The position numbers and the translations under genes are program-made. Below, piece by piece: positions 1 to 6,516 of a stretch of DNA of 12,584 bases. Positions within the stretch are counted from its first letter, which is position 1. The number at the start of each line of letters is the position of its first letter. The notes beneath the pieces were generated by a model. That model searched no databases. It was not told the origin of the DNA and saw nothing but the letters and a program-made list of their open reading frames with translations. The stretch spans positions 1 through 12,584 of the forward strand of contig DASSHC010000446.1 of the NCBI GenBank assembly GCA_035693105.1, in the 5' to 3' direction. Source of the DNA: DASSHC01 sp035693105 (lineage in GTDB: Bacteria > Chloroflexota > Chloroflexia > Thermomicrobiales > Thermomicrobiaceae).

Positions 1-108
1 GGACCAGGGGGTCGCGAGCAATGTCGCCACGCCACCGCCGACGCCGCCGAGGACCGCGCCGAAGATCAGCGCCCCTGGATGATTGCCGATGCCATTTCGC
101 CTGCTCAT
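1..108 (-). CDS. YtxH-like small protein, N-terminal part (runs off window)
   Basis: Reading leftward from the ATG at 108-106, an open frame of exactly 36 codons reaches base 1 without a stop, so only the N-terminus is present. The peptide has a short basic, polar start (MSRRNGIGNH), then a small glycine/alanine-rich hydrophobic segment (GALIFGAVLGGVGGGVATLL, residues 12-31) followed by ATPWS. This resembles the start of YtxH-domain (GvpP-like) proteins, where one membrane-type helix precedes an FAP-K-SG motif and a long amphipathic helix. The diagnostic downstream part is outside the window. A strong GGGAGGG Shine-Dalgarno at 120-114, five bases before the ATG, supports the start. The gene is divergent from sucC with about 200 bp between. 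The YtxH assignment is an inference from the N-terminal pattern only. Confidence 0.55.
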   Translation of the reverse strand, partial: MSRRNGIGNHPGALIFGAVLGGVGGGVATLLATPWS

Positions 109-228
109 CACAACCCTCCCGCGCTCCTGGCTCGCCATCGCCACATTGGACCCATGCTATCAAAGGTTGTGCCAACGGGGAGATGCGCGCTGCGATGAAC
201 CCATTGGACCGTGCGCTGGGTCACGCCG

Positions 229-237
229 TGCTATGAT
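229..237 (+). promoter_or_regulatory. Candidate extended -10 promoter for sucCD
   Basis: TGC-TATGAT at 229-237 matches an extended -10 element (TGn plus TATAAT with one mismatch). No good -35 lies at the usual spacing; TTGGAC at 204-209 is 22 bases upstream, which is too far. The predicted transcript would start near 243-245, leaving a leader of about 65 nt before the sucC ATG. Inferred from sequence only. Confidence 0.45.
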
Positions 238-254
238 CGACGATTGGATCGTCG
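238..254. promoter_or_regulatory. 7-bp palindrome just downstream of the sucC -10
   Basis: CGACGAT at 238-244 and ATCGTCG at 248-254 form a perfect inverted repeat around the 3-base centre TGG. It begins at the base following the candidate -10 and overlaps the expected start site. That position would suit a repressor operator or a small 5' hairpin. Chance occurrence in GC-rich DNA cannot be excluded. Confidence 0.35.
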
Positions 255-308
255 CGGATCGCGATAGACCCTGAACCGTAGTCCGCGGTGCAGCAGTAGA
301 GGTGGCGC

Positions 309-1445
309 ATGAACATTCACGAGTACCAGGCGGCGGAGATACTGGCGGGGTACGGGGTTCCGGTCAACGCCGGGATCGTCTGCACCACGCCCGATGAGGT
401 GGGCGCCGCGGCGGCGCAGCTCGGCGGGCCAGTCGTGATCAAGGCGCAGGTGCATACCGGCGGGCGCGGCAAGGCGGGTGGGGTCAAGGTGGCGCGCACC
501 GCCGAGCAGGCTCGCGAGCTGGCCGGCCAGATTCTGGGGCTCGACATCCGCGGCCACGTGGTGCACAAGGTGCTGGTCGCGCCCGCCGTCGATATCCAGC
601 GCGAGATCTACCTCGGCGTCGTGCTCGACCGGGCGGCGCGCGGGGTGACGGTGATGGCGAGCGCGGCGGGCGGGGTCGATATCGAGGAGGTCGCGGCCAC
701 CACGCCGGAGAAGATCCAGCGCGTGCATGTTAGCCCCTACCTCGGCCTCTTTCCGTACCAGGCGCGCGCGCTAGCCTTCGACCTCGGCATCGAGCCGAAG
801 CTGGTCAACGGCTTCGCCAGTGTGGCCCTCAAGCTCTTCCAGGCCTATCTCGACTCCGACGCCACGCTGGCCGAGATCAACCCGCTGGTCCTGACCGGCG
901 AGGGCGCGTGGCAGGCGCTCGACTCGAAGATCGTGCTCGACAACAACGCCCTCTACCGCCACCCGGTCTTCGAGGAGCTGCGCGACATGAACGAAGAAGT
1001 GGCGACCGAGATCGAGGCGCGCAACGCCGGCATCAGCTTCGTCAAGCTCGACGGCTCGATCGGCTGCATCGTCAACGGCGCCGGGCTGGCGATGGCCACC
1101 ATGGACGCGGTCAAGCTGCACGGCGGCGAGCCGGCCAACTTCCTCGATGTCGGCGGCGGCGCCAGCGCGCAGCAGGTCGCCAAGGCCTTCCAGCTCGTAC
1201 TGACGGACCCGGCGGTGCGCTCGGTGCTGGTCAACATCTTCGGCGGCATCACGCGCGGCGACCTGGTGGCCGAAGGGTTGATCGAGGCGCTGAACGAGCT
1301 AAAGGTGCAAGTGCCGATCGTGGTGCGGCTGGTCGGCACCAACGCGGAGGAGGGCCGGCGCATCCTGCAGCAGGCCGGAATCGCGGCAGTCGACTCGATG
1401 GACGAGGCGGCGGCCGCCGCGGTGGCCGCGGCGCGCGGCGCCTAG
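309..1445 (+). CDS. sucC: Succinyl-CoA synthetase beta subunit (ADP-forming)
   Basis: With SucD this subunit makes succinyl-CoA synthetase, which interconverts succinyl-CoA, ADP and phosphate with succinate, CoA and ATP in the cytoplasmic TCA cycle. At 378 residues it is close to the usual length of about 388. The N-terminal ATP-grasp domain (residues 1 to about 230) starts MNIHEYQAAE and has the nucleotide-binding GGRGKAGG (51-58). EINPLV (189-194) and the Asp in LDSKIVLDNN (D205) supply N191 and D205, the expected Mg2+ ligands by alignment to E. coli N199 and D213. The C-terminal CoA-ligase domain carries GCIVNGAGLAMATMD (252-266) and NIFGGITRGD (309-318). The ATG at 309 is preceded by AGAGGTG at 298-304. 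sucD begins 18 bases after the stop, so the two are surely cotranscribed. Nothing is missing or truncated. Confidence 0.97.
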   Translation: MNIHEYQAAEILAGYGVPVNAGIVCTTPDEVGAAAAQLGGPVVIKAQVHTGGRGKAGGVKVARTAEQARELAGQILGLDIRGHVVHKVLVAPAVDIQREIYLGVVLDRAARGVTVMASAAGGVDIEEVAATTPEKIQRVHVSPYLGLFPYQARALAFDLGIEPKLVNGFASVALKLFQAYLDSDATLAEINPLVLTGEGAWQALDSKIVLDNNALYRHPVFEELRDMNEEVATEIEARNAGISFVKLDGSIGCIVNGAGLAMATMDAVKLHGGEPANFLDVGGGASAQQVAKAFQLVLTDPAVRSVLVNIFGGITRGDLVAEGLIEALNELKVQVPIVVRLVGTNAEEGRRILQQAGIAAVDSMDEAAAAAVAAARGA

Positions 1446-1463
1446 CGGCGGGAGGAGAGAGAG

Positions 1464-2330
1464 ATGGCAGTTCTGGTCAACGACGACACGCGCCTCCTCG
1501 TCCAGGGGATCACCGGCCGTGAAGGCTCGTTCCACACCGGGCAGATGGTGGAGTACGGCACCAAGGTGGTCGCCGGGGTGACGCCCGGACGCGCCGGGCA
1601 GGAGGTCCACGGCGTGCCGGTCTTCAACACGGTGGCCGACGCCGTCAAAGAGACCGGGGCCAACACCTCGATCATCTTCGTGCCGGCCCCCTTCGCCGCC
1701 GACGCGGTGTATGAGGCGATCGACGCCGGCATCGGGCTGGTGGTCTGCATCACCGAGCGCGTGCCGGTCGAGGACGCGATCAAGTTCGTCCACTACGCCC
1801 AGCAGCACGACACCCGCCTGATCGGACCGAACTGTCCGGGGCTGATTACGCCCGGCCAGGCCAAGGTCGGCATCATCCCCGGCTACATCACCACGCCGGG
1901 GCCGGTCGGCCTCGTCTCGCGCAGCGGCACGCTCACCTACGAGGTGATGTGGTCGCTGACCGAGGCGGGCATCGGCCAGACGACGGCGGTCGGTATCGGC
2001 GGCGACCCGGTGATCGGCACGACCTTCATCGACGCGCTGCGCCTCTTCCAGGAGGATCCACAGACAAAGGCGATCGTGCTCCTGGGCGAGATCGGCGGCA
2101 GCGACGAGGAGCGGGCCGCGGAGTTCATCAAGGCTCACGTCACCAAGCCGGTGGTCGGCTTCATCGCGGGCCGTACCGCGCCGGAGGGTAAGCAGATGGG
2201 GCACGCCGGGGCGATCATCTCGGGCGCGTCCGGCACCGCCGCCGCCAAGATCGCCGCGCTGGAGGCCGCCGGCGTGCGCGTCGCCGATCGCCCCGGCGGC
2301 GTCGCCGAATTGATGCAGGGGCTGATCTAG
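1464..2330 (+). CDS. sucD: Succinyl-CoA synthetase alpha subunit
   Basis: This is the catalytic alpha subunit. It binds CoA in an N-terminal Rossmann-type domain and carries the phosphohistidine used in phosphoryl transfer. The 288-residue length is standard. Recognisable blocks are QGITGREGSFHTGQM (14-28), the CoA-site region VTPGRAGQEVHGVPVF (39-54), GPNCPGLITPG (121-131), SRSGTLTYE (152-160) and VGIGGDPVIGT (176-186). KQMGHAGAIISG (243-254) contains the active-site histidine H247, equivalent to E. coli H246. A clear GGAGGAGAG ribosome site (1451-1459) precedes the ATG at 1464. It is the second gene of the sucCD operon, and a hairpin with a T-run follows about 115 bp downstream. The subunits share the standard two-gene arrangement and show no anomaly. 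Confidence 0.97.
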   Translation: MAVLVNDDTRLLVQGITGREGSFHTGQMVEYGTKVVAGVTPGRAGQEVHGVPVFNTVADAVKETGANTSIIFVPAPFAADAVYEAIDAGIGLVVCITERVPVEDAIKFVHYAQQHDTRLIGPNCPGLITPGQAKVGIIPGYITTPGPVGLVSRSGTLTYEVMWSLTEAGIGQTTAVGIGGDPVIGTTFIDALRLFQEDPQTKAIVLLGEIGGSDEERAAEFIKAHVTKPVVGFIAGRTAPEGKQMGHAGAIISGASGTAAAKIAALEAAGVRVADRPGGVAELMQGLI

Positions 2331-2382
2331 CGCGCCGGCCCGGCGATTGCCGTATTCCCGTCGCCATGTTCTAGGGTGCGCC

Positions 2383-2466
2383 GGGCAGACACGGCTCCGT
2401 TCGAGGTCTGCCCCTACAGGGGAAATGCCGTCCCTAACCTGTAGGGGCAGACTTCCGTGTCTGCCC
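2383..2466. repeat. Palindromic intergenic repeat (two hairpins, REP/BIME-like)
   Basis: The unit GGGCAGAC...GTCTGCCC occurs twice: 2383-2390 with 2406-2413, and 2445-2452 with 2459-2466. The whole block is also a larger imperfect inverted repeat. Its outer arms are 2383-2394 and 2455-2466 (12 bp perfect). Its inner arms are 2404-2420 and 2438-2454 (17 pairs, one of them G-T), with a 17-nt loop at 2421-2437. It can therefore fold as one long hairpin or as two tandem ones. This is the architecture of dispersed REP/BIME or miniature-element repeats. Whether other copies exist elsewhere in the genome cannot be seen from here. Confidence 0.75.
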
Positions 2467-2471
2467 TTTTT
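2445..2471 (+). terminator. Candidate rho-independent terminator of sucCD
   Basis: GGGCAGAC (2445-2452) pairs with GTCTGCCC (2459-2466) around a 6-nt loop and is followed at once by TTTTT (2467-2471). This is the textbook shape of an intrinsic terminator reading rightward. It lies about 115 bp after the sucD stop and before the promoter of the LuxR-type gene. It is the right half of the palindromic repeat described separately, so the repeat may have been co-opted for termination. Confidence 0.6.
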
Positions 2472-2547
2472 CCCGCACGGCACGCCTCGTCGGTAGCATC
2501 CCATCGTCGTCCCCACCGCGCAGATTTCCTCGTCATGCGATCCACAT

Positions 2548-2575
2548 TTGACAGCCTCCCCGTTTCCCGTACAAT
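2548..2575 (+). promoter_or_regulatory. Sigma-70 type promoter for the LuxR/LAL regulator
   Basis: TTGACA at 2548-2553 is a perfect -35. TACAAT at 2570-2575 is a -10 with one mismatch, and the spacer is 16 bases. The expected start is near 2582, giving a leader of about 67 nt before the ATG at 2649. This is the best promoter match in the window and implies that the regulator is transcribed independently of sucCD. Confidence 0.75.
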
Positions 2576-2648
2576 ACACGCAGCGATCTCTCCAACTTAC
2601 TTGACCATTTCCACCACTCGTCGCCCAACCTATTGAGGGGGCCCAGCC

Positions 2649-5405
2649 ATGGCGACAGCCATCCTGCGTACCAAGCTCTTCATCCCGCCGCCACGGCCCG
2701 GTGTCGTTCCCCGGCTCCGCCTGACCGAGCGACTGAACCAGGGGCTGCACCGCCGGCTGACACTCATCGCCGCCCCGGCCGGCTTCGGCAAGACCACGCT
2801 GGCCAGCGAATGGATCGATGGCCTCGGGCACCCCGCCGCCTGGCTCTCGCTGGACGAGGGCGACAACGACACCGCGCGCTTTCTGGCCCACCTCATCGCC
2901 GCCATCCAGACGGTCGCGGCCGGCGTTGGCGCGGGAGTGGCCGAGGCGCTGTACGCCGCGCATCCACCGCCCGCCGAATCGCTGCTCACGGCCCTCATCA
3001 ACGACATCAGCACTATCCCGGATCGGATCGTCGTCGTCCTCGACGACTACCACCTGATCGACGACGCGGCCGTCGATCGTCTCCTTGCCTTTCTGGTCGA
3101 ACACCTGCCGGCGCAGATGCACCTGGTCATCGCTACCCGCCAGGATCCCCCACTCCCGCTGGCCCGATTGCGCGTCCGCGACCAAATGACCGAGGTGCGC
3201 GCCGCCGACCTGCGCTTCACCGCCGCTGAAGCCGCCGCGTTTCTCAACCAGGTGATGAACCTCAACCTCTCGGCGACCGACATCGACGCGCTGGACGCCC
3301 GCACCGAAGGCTGGATCGCCGGCTTGCAGCTCGCCGCGCTCTCGCTGCGCGACCAGCAGGATGTTCCCAGGTTCATCCGGGCGTTCGCCGGAGACCACCG
3401 CTACATCATCGACTACCTGGCCGAAGAAGTGCTGCGGCACCAGCCGGACGCTGTCCGCGCCTTCCTGCTCCAGACCGCCATTCTCGACCGCTTGAACGGC
3501 GCGCTGTGCGATGCCGTGACCGGCCAGGCGGATGGAGCCGGGCGGCTGGAGGCCCTGGAGCAGGGCAACTTCTTCGTCGTCCCGCTCGACGATCAACGCC
3601 GCTGGTACCGCTATCACCACCTCTTCGCCGGCGTGCTGCGCGCGCATCTGCGGGAGGAGCTGCCCGAGCGGATCGCGACGTTGCACCGGCGCGCCAGCGC
3701 GTGGTACGAGCAGGCTGGGTCAGCGGACGACGCGATTCGCCACGCGCTGGCGGCCCAGGATTTCGCGCGCGCGGCGGACCTGGTCGAGAAAGCCTGGCCG
3801 GCCATGGGCAGAAGTCGACAGGAGAGTCGGCTGCTCGCCTGGCTGCAAGCGCTGCCCGACGCGGAGATCCGCTGCCGGCCCGTGCTCAGCGTCGCCTATG
3901 CCCATACGCTTCTGGCAACCGGCACGCTGACCGGCGTCGAGGGCCGGCTGCGGGACGCCGAACGATGGCTGGACTCCGGCGAAGGCACGCTGGAGCGACC
4001 AGACGCCCCGCTGGACGGGACACGGCCGGCGCACCAGCAGCGGATGGTCGTCGTGGACGACGAGGCATTCCGCCGGCTTCCCGGTGCCATCGCGCTGGCC
4101 CGCGCCGGGCAGGCCCTGGTGCAGGGCGATTTGCCGAAGACCGTGATCCACGCCCGGCGGGTGCTCGACCTCGTTCCCGAGCACGACCATCTCACGCGCG
4201 GCGGGGCGGCGGCGATTCTCGGACTCGCGGCCTGGACGCGCGGCGATCTGGAGACCGCGCACCGCTCGTATGCTGCTGGCATGGCGCGGATCCAGCGGGC
4301 TGGCAACATCGCCGACGCGATCGGCGGCTCCATGTATCTGGCCGCTATCCGCATCACGCAGGGCCGTCTCCGCGAGGCGATGCGGACCTACGAGCGCGGC
4401 GTGCAGCTGGCCGCCGAGCACGGTCAGCCGGCATTGCGGGGAACGGCTGACATGTACGTGGGCATCAGCGAGCTCCTCCGCGAGCGTGGCGATCTGCACG
4501 CCGCGACGGAGCATCTGCTGCGCGGCGAGGAGCAGGGCGAGCACACCGGCTTCCCGCCCTACCCCTATCGCTGGCGGGTCGCGATGGCGCGGATACGGCA
4601 GGCCCAGGGCGATCACGCCGCCGCCGTCGGCCTGCTCGACGAGGCCGAGCCCTTGTATGTGAGCGACTTCGCTCCCAACGTCTGCCCTGTCGCGGCGCTG
4701 CGGACCCGCGTGTGGCTCGCGCAGGGAAGGTTGAGCGACGCCCGCGACTGGGCGCGTGAGCAGGGGCTGTCGGAGGAGGACGACCTCAGCTACCTGCGCG
4801 AATTCGAGCACATCACCCTGGCCCGGGTGCTCCTGGCCCGCCATCAGAGCGACCACGCGGGCCGCTCCACGCATGAGGCCCTGGCTCTCCTGGAGCGCCT
4901 GCTGCGCGCGGCGGAAGACGGCGGGAGGCTGGGCAGCGCGCTCGAGATCCTGGTGCTCCAAGCGCTCGCTCACCAGTCGCGGGGCGCCATCCCGGCGGCG
5001 CTGGCGCCGCTGGAGCGCGCCCTGACGCTGGCCGAGCCGGAGGGGTACGTCCGCCTCTTCGTGGATGAAGGTCCACCGATGGTGGCCCTGCTGGAAGCGG
5101 CCGCGAAACGCGGGATCGCTCCGAATTATGTCCGGCAGCTTCTGACCGACTTTGGCAAGGCTGACGACCGGCCGCCCGTCGAACAGGGCTTGATCGAGCC
5201 CTTGAGCGAACGCGAGCTCGACGTGCTGCGGCTGCTCGACAGCGAGCTGGACGGTCCCGAGATCGCCCACGAGCTGATGGTGTCCCTGAACACCATGCGC
5301 ACCCATACCAAAAACATCTACAGCAAGCTTGGGGTCGGCAACCGCCGGGCAGCCGTCCGCCGGGCCGACGAGCTCGCACTGCTGCCTCGAAGCCGGAAGC
5401 GCTAA
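2649..5405 (+). CDS. LuxR-family transcriptional regulator, MalT-like (LAL, STAND ATPase)
   Basis: This 918-residue cytoplasmic regulator has the large ATP-binding LuxR (LAL/MalT) layout. An N-terminal STAND-type NTPase carries the Walker A motif APAGFGKTT (42-50), the Walker B strand VVVLDDYH (128-135), the ATRQDPPLPLARLR block (162-175) and GWIAGLQLAALSLR (221-234). A long helical TPR-like sensor region follows (about 335-840). The C-terminal LuxR helix-turn-helix runs from LSERELDVLRLL (about 852) through the recognition helix (SLNTMRTHTKNIYSKLGV). Family knowledge suggests that ligand and ATP binding drive oligomerisation on DNA. GAGGGGG at 2635-2641 supports the start, and a strong promoter lies upstream. 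The likely targets are the small and membrane proteins immediately downstream; that is an inference. The inducing signal cannot be predicted from the sequence. Confidence 0.92.
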   Translation: MATAILRTKLFIPPPRPGVVPRLRLTERLNQGLHRRLTLIAAPAGFGKTTLASEWIDGLGHPAAWLSLDEGDNDTARFLAHLIAAIQTVAAGVGAGVAEALYAAHPPPAESLLTALINDISTIPDRIVVVLDDYHLIDDAAVDRLLAFLVEHLPAQMHLVIATRQDPPLPLARLRVRDQMTEVRAADLRFTAAEAAAFLNQVMNLNLSATDIDALDARTEGWIAGLQLAALSLRDQQDVPRFIRAFAGDHRYIIDYLAEEVLRHQPDAVRAFLLQTAILDRLNGALCDAVTGQADGAGRLEALEQGNFFVVPLDDQRRWYRYHHLFAGVLRAHLREELPERIATLHRRASAWYEQAGSADDAIRHALAAQDFARAADLVEKAWPAMGRSRQESRLLAWLQALPDAEIRCRPVLSVAYAHTLLATGTLTGVEGRLRDAERWLDSGEGTLERPDAPLDGTRPAHQQRMVVVDDEAFRRLPGAIALARAGQALVQGDLPKTVIHARRVLDLVPEHDHLTRGGAAAILGLAAWTRGDLETAHRSYAAGMARIQRAGNIADAIGGSMYLAAIRITQGRLREAMRTYERGVQLAAEHGQPALRGTADMYVGISELLRERGDLHAATEHLLRGEEQGEHTGFPPYPYRWRVAMARIRQAQGDHAAAVGLLDEAEPLYVSDFAPNVCPVAALRTRVWLAQGRLSDARDWAREQGLSEEDDLSYLREFEHITLARVLLARHQSDHAGRSTHEALALLERLLRAAEDGGRLGSALEILVLQALAHQSRGAIPAALAPLERALTLAEPEGYVRLFVDEGPPMVALLEAAAKRGIAPNYVRQLLTDFGKADDRPPVEQGLIEPLSERELDVLRLLDSELDGPEIAHELMVSLNTMRTHTKNIYSKLGVGNRRAAVRRADELALLPRSRKR

Positions 5406-5485
5406 GCCTCGGCCCAACGTCGCGCTCGCACCCGGCGGGTCGCTGCTCCGGCTCGCTCCCTCCCGCACACGCTCCCGATCGCGAA

Positions 5486-5506
5486 ATCACCACATCAATC
5501 ACCACA
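5486..5506. repeat. Direct repeat ATCACCACA, 12-bp period
   Basis: ATCACCACA occurs at 5486-5494 and again at 5498-5506, so the two copies are exactly 12 bases apart. Short direct repeats upstream of target genes are typical of activator half-sites, including those of MalT-type regulators. This pair is therefore a candidate site for the adjacent LAL regulator. The link is an inference. Confidence 0.35.
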
Positions 5507-5509
5507 CCC

Positions 5510-5526
5510 GGTGAGGCGGCCTCACC
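5510..5526. repeat. 7-bp perfect hairpin GGTGAGG-CGG-CCTCACC
   Basis: Arms 5510-5516 and 5520-5526 pair perfectly around a 3-nt loop. It follows the direct repeat by three bases and lies about 90 bp before the 87-aa gene. It could be an operator, or a weak terminator of the regulator transcript, although no T-run follows. Confidence 0.4.
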
Positions 5527-5570
5527 ATGCCTCCAGCTATCTTCAGATCAGACAACGAACCCAGGCAATG

Positions 5571-5592
5571 CCGGTGGAGGTGCATCCACCGG
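5571..5592 (+). repeat. 8-bp perfect hairpin before the 87-aa gene's ribosome site
   Basis: CCGGTGGA (5571-5578) and TCCACCGG (5585-5592) form a perfect stem with a 6-nt loop (GGTGCA). It ends about 12 nt before the Shine-Dalgarno at roughly 5604-5612, leaving that site free. It could stabilise the mRNA 5' end or serve as a protein-binding palindrome. Confidence 0.5.
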
Positions 5593-5614
5593 AGCAACGC
5601 GCGAAGGGAGGACA

Positions 5615-5878
5615 ATGCACGAATCACAGGCAGCAACGGGCGACGATCACGGGCCGCCACACTACGAAATCCGCATCAAGGGACACCTTGATGCCCGCTG
5701 GGCCGCCTGGTTTGACGGGATGAGCCTAAGCCAGGAGCGCGACGGCACGACCGTCATCCAGGGCCCAGTTGCCGACCAGGCCGCGCTGCATGGCCTGCTC
5801 CGCACGGTGCGCGATGTGGGCCTGCTGCTGATCTCGGTCAAACGCGTCGGCCCCGGCCAGACGGGCGCCGTGGGCTGA
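5615..5878 (+). CDS. Conserved small protein of unknown function (87 aa)
   Basis: This soluble, probably cytoplasmic protein has no signal peptide or membrane helix. The core from YEIRIKGHLDARWAAWFDG (residues 17-35) through TTVIQGPVADQAALHGLLR to VGLLLISVKRV reads as alternating strands and helices. The order is strand, helix, two strands, helix, strand, a ferredoxin-like pattern (my inference). From memory, short proteins of this type are common in Chloroflexota and Actinobacteria, often near LuxR-type regulators, and have no assigned function. The start has an excellent ribosome site (AAGGGAGGA). The gene lies 209 bp after the regulator gene and 19 bp before the next membrane-protein gene, so it is likely cotranscribed with the latter. 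A decayed second copy of its 3' half lies at 6376-6486. Confidence 0.85.
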   Translation: MHESQAATGDDHGPPHYEIRIKGHLDARWAAWFDGMSLSQERDGTTVIQGPVADQAALHGLLRTVRDVGLLLISVKRVGPGQTGAVG

Positions 5879-5897
5879 CAACACGAAGGAGGTGCGC

Positions 5898-6371
5898 ATG
5901 TCACTCAGCATCAGAAGCGTGCTTGGATCGGACGACACGCACGACGACGGTGTCCACAAACTCAATATCTACCTGTTGCGGCTGCTCTTTGTCCTGATGG
6001 CCGTCTTCCTGGGGAAAGACGCCTGGACCCAAGTCTTGACGCACGAGGGGCCGTGGGACCCCGATCAGGCCGTGGCGTGGTGCGTCTGGGCCTCATTCTC
6101 GGTGTTGGCGGTGCTGGGGATCTTCCGTCCCCTCAAGATGCTGCCCCTGGTGCTGCTCGAAATCGTCTACAAGGTGCTGTGGCTGATCGTAGTGGCCTAC
6201 CCGTTGTGGTCGACGAACCAACTGGCCGACTCACCCAGGGCTGAACACCTGACCTACGTCTTCCTGTTGGTGGCGCTGCCGATCGTGGCCATGCCCTGGA
6301 AGTATGCGTTCGATCACTACATTCGCGGACGAAACGAGCCAGGCCTCAAGCAGCGAAACGCGCAGGCGTGA
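5898..6371 (+). CDS. Four-helix integral membrane protein of unknown function
   Basis: The 157-residue product has a short polar N-terminus and four hydrophobic segments, near residues 23-43, 58-76, 82-103 and 116-134, then a basic tail (YIRGRNEPGLKQRNAQA). Distinctive conserved-looking features are HKLNIYLLRLLF, the GKDAWTQVLTHEGPWDP loop between helices 1 and 2, and FRPLKMLPLVLLE before helix 3. I believe similar hypothetical membrane proteins exist in other bacteria but cannot name a family. The ATG at 5898 is preferred because GAAGGAGGT sits just before it; a GTG at 5892 would overlap that ribosome site. It follows the 87-aa gene by 19 bases, so the two should be one transcript. A remnant of another small-protein gene begins within a few bases of its stop. 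Confidence 0.82.
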   Translation: MSLSIRSVLGSDDTHDDGVHKLNIYLLRLLFVLMAVFLGKDAWTQVLTHEGPWDPDQAVAWCVWASFSVLAVLGIFRPLKMLPLVLLEIVYKVLWLIVVAYPLWSTNQLADSPRAEHLTYVFLLVALPIVAMPWKYAFDHYIRGRNEPGLKQRNAQA

Positions 6372-6375
6372 AACG

Positions 6376-6486
6376 ATCGCGCTGTCTTGCCTGTCGCGGG
6401 CAGTGCACGATGCGGGCTTGCCGCTGATCTCGGTCAGTCCCAGCGAGCCCGACCAACCCGATATACCGACGAGCGAACCTCGATAG
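6376..6486 (+). pseudogene. Remnant of a second copy of the 87-aa small-protein gene (3' part)
   Basis: In the frame ending at the TAG of 6484-6486, the translation LSCLSRAVHDAGLPLISV matches LHGLLRTVRDVGLLLISV of the intact 87-aa protein in register. At DNA level CTGATCTCGGTCA is identical in both (compare about 5828-5840 with 6424-6436). The N-terminal half, with its YEIRIKGHL-DARW core, is absent: the frame upstream overlaps the end of the membrane-protein gene and has neither a start nor a ribosome site of its own. The C-terminal extension after LISV has diverged. It is therefore read as a truncated relic lying between two membrane-protein genes, where an intact copy once probably preceded the DUF4386 gene. 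Confidence 0.7.
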
Positions 6487-6516
6487 GTACCCGCTCCATA
6501 CCGAAAGGGAATCGAC

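Larger units (their letters stand above)
109..308. promoter_or_regulatory. Divergent intergenic region between YtxH-like gene and sucCD
   Basis: This 200-bp stretch separates two divergent genes and carries no plausible gene of its own. It holds the candidate sucC promoter and the palindrome listed separately. A 9-base direct repeat, CATTGGACC, occurs at 144-152 and 202-210. Each copy is followed by a TGCTAT string (155-160 and 229-234). I could not identify a convincing promoter for the leftward gene. Confidence 0.5.
5406..5614 (+). promoter_or_regulatory. Leader/intergenic region upstream of the 87-aa protein gene
   Basis: This 209-bp stretch has no plausible gene. It contains a 9-base direct repeat and two perfect hairpins, each listed separately, ahead of a strong ribosome site (AAGGGAGGA just before the ATG at 5615). 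No convincing -35/-10 pair was found. Expression could come by readthrough from the regulator gene or from an activator-dependent promoter here. Confidence 0.45.

Noticed and set aside
204..237. TTGGAC/TATGAT as a standard -35/-10 pair for sucC
   Set aside because: The spacer is 22 bases, outside the usable range; the extended -10 alone is the better reading.
1299..3686. A 795-codon open frame on the minus strand across sucC, sucD and the regulator
   Set aside because: It is the antisense shadow of three confidently identified plus-strand genes and their intergenic region, a common artefact in GC-rich DNA. Its composition is biased and it has no recognisable domain.
3720..5468. A 582-codon minus-strand open frame opposite the regulator's C-terminal half
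   Set aside because: It lies antisense to the TPR-like and HTH part of the LAL regulator, has no ribosome site and no domain, and is best explained by codon bias.
5486..5506. Repeated ATCACCACA as the start of a CRISPR array
   Set aside because: There are only two copies of 9 bases at a 12-base period, with no unique spacers and no cas genes.
5892..5897. GTG start two codons upstream for the four-helix membrane protein
   Set aside because: It overlaps the GAAGGAGGT ribosome site; the ATG at 5898 is correctly spaced from it.
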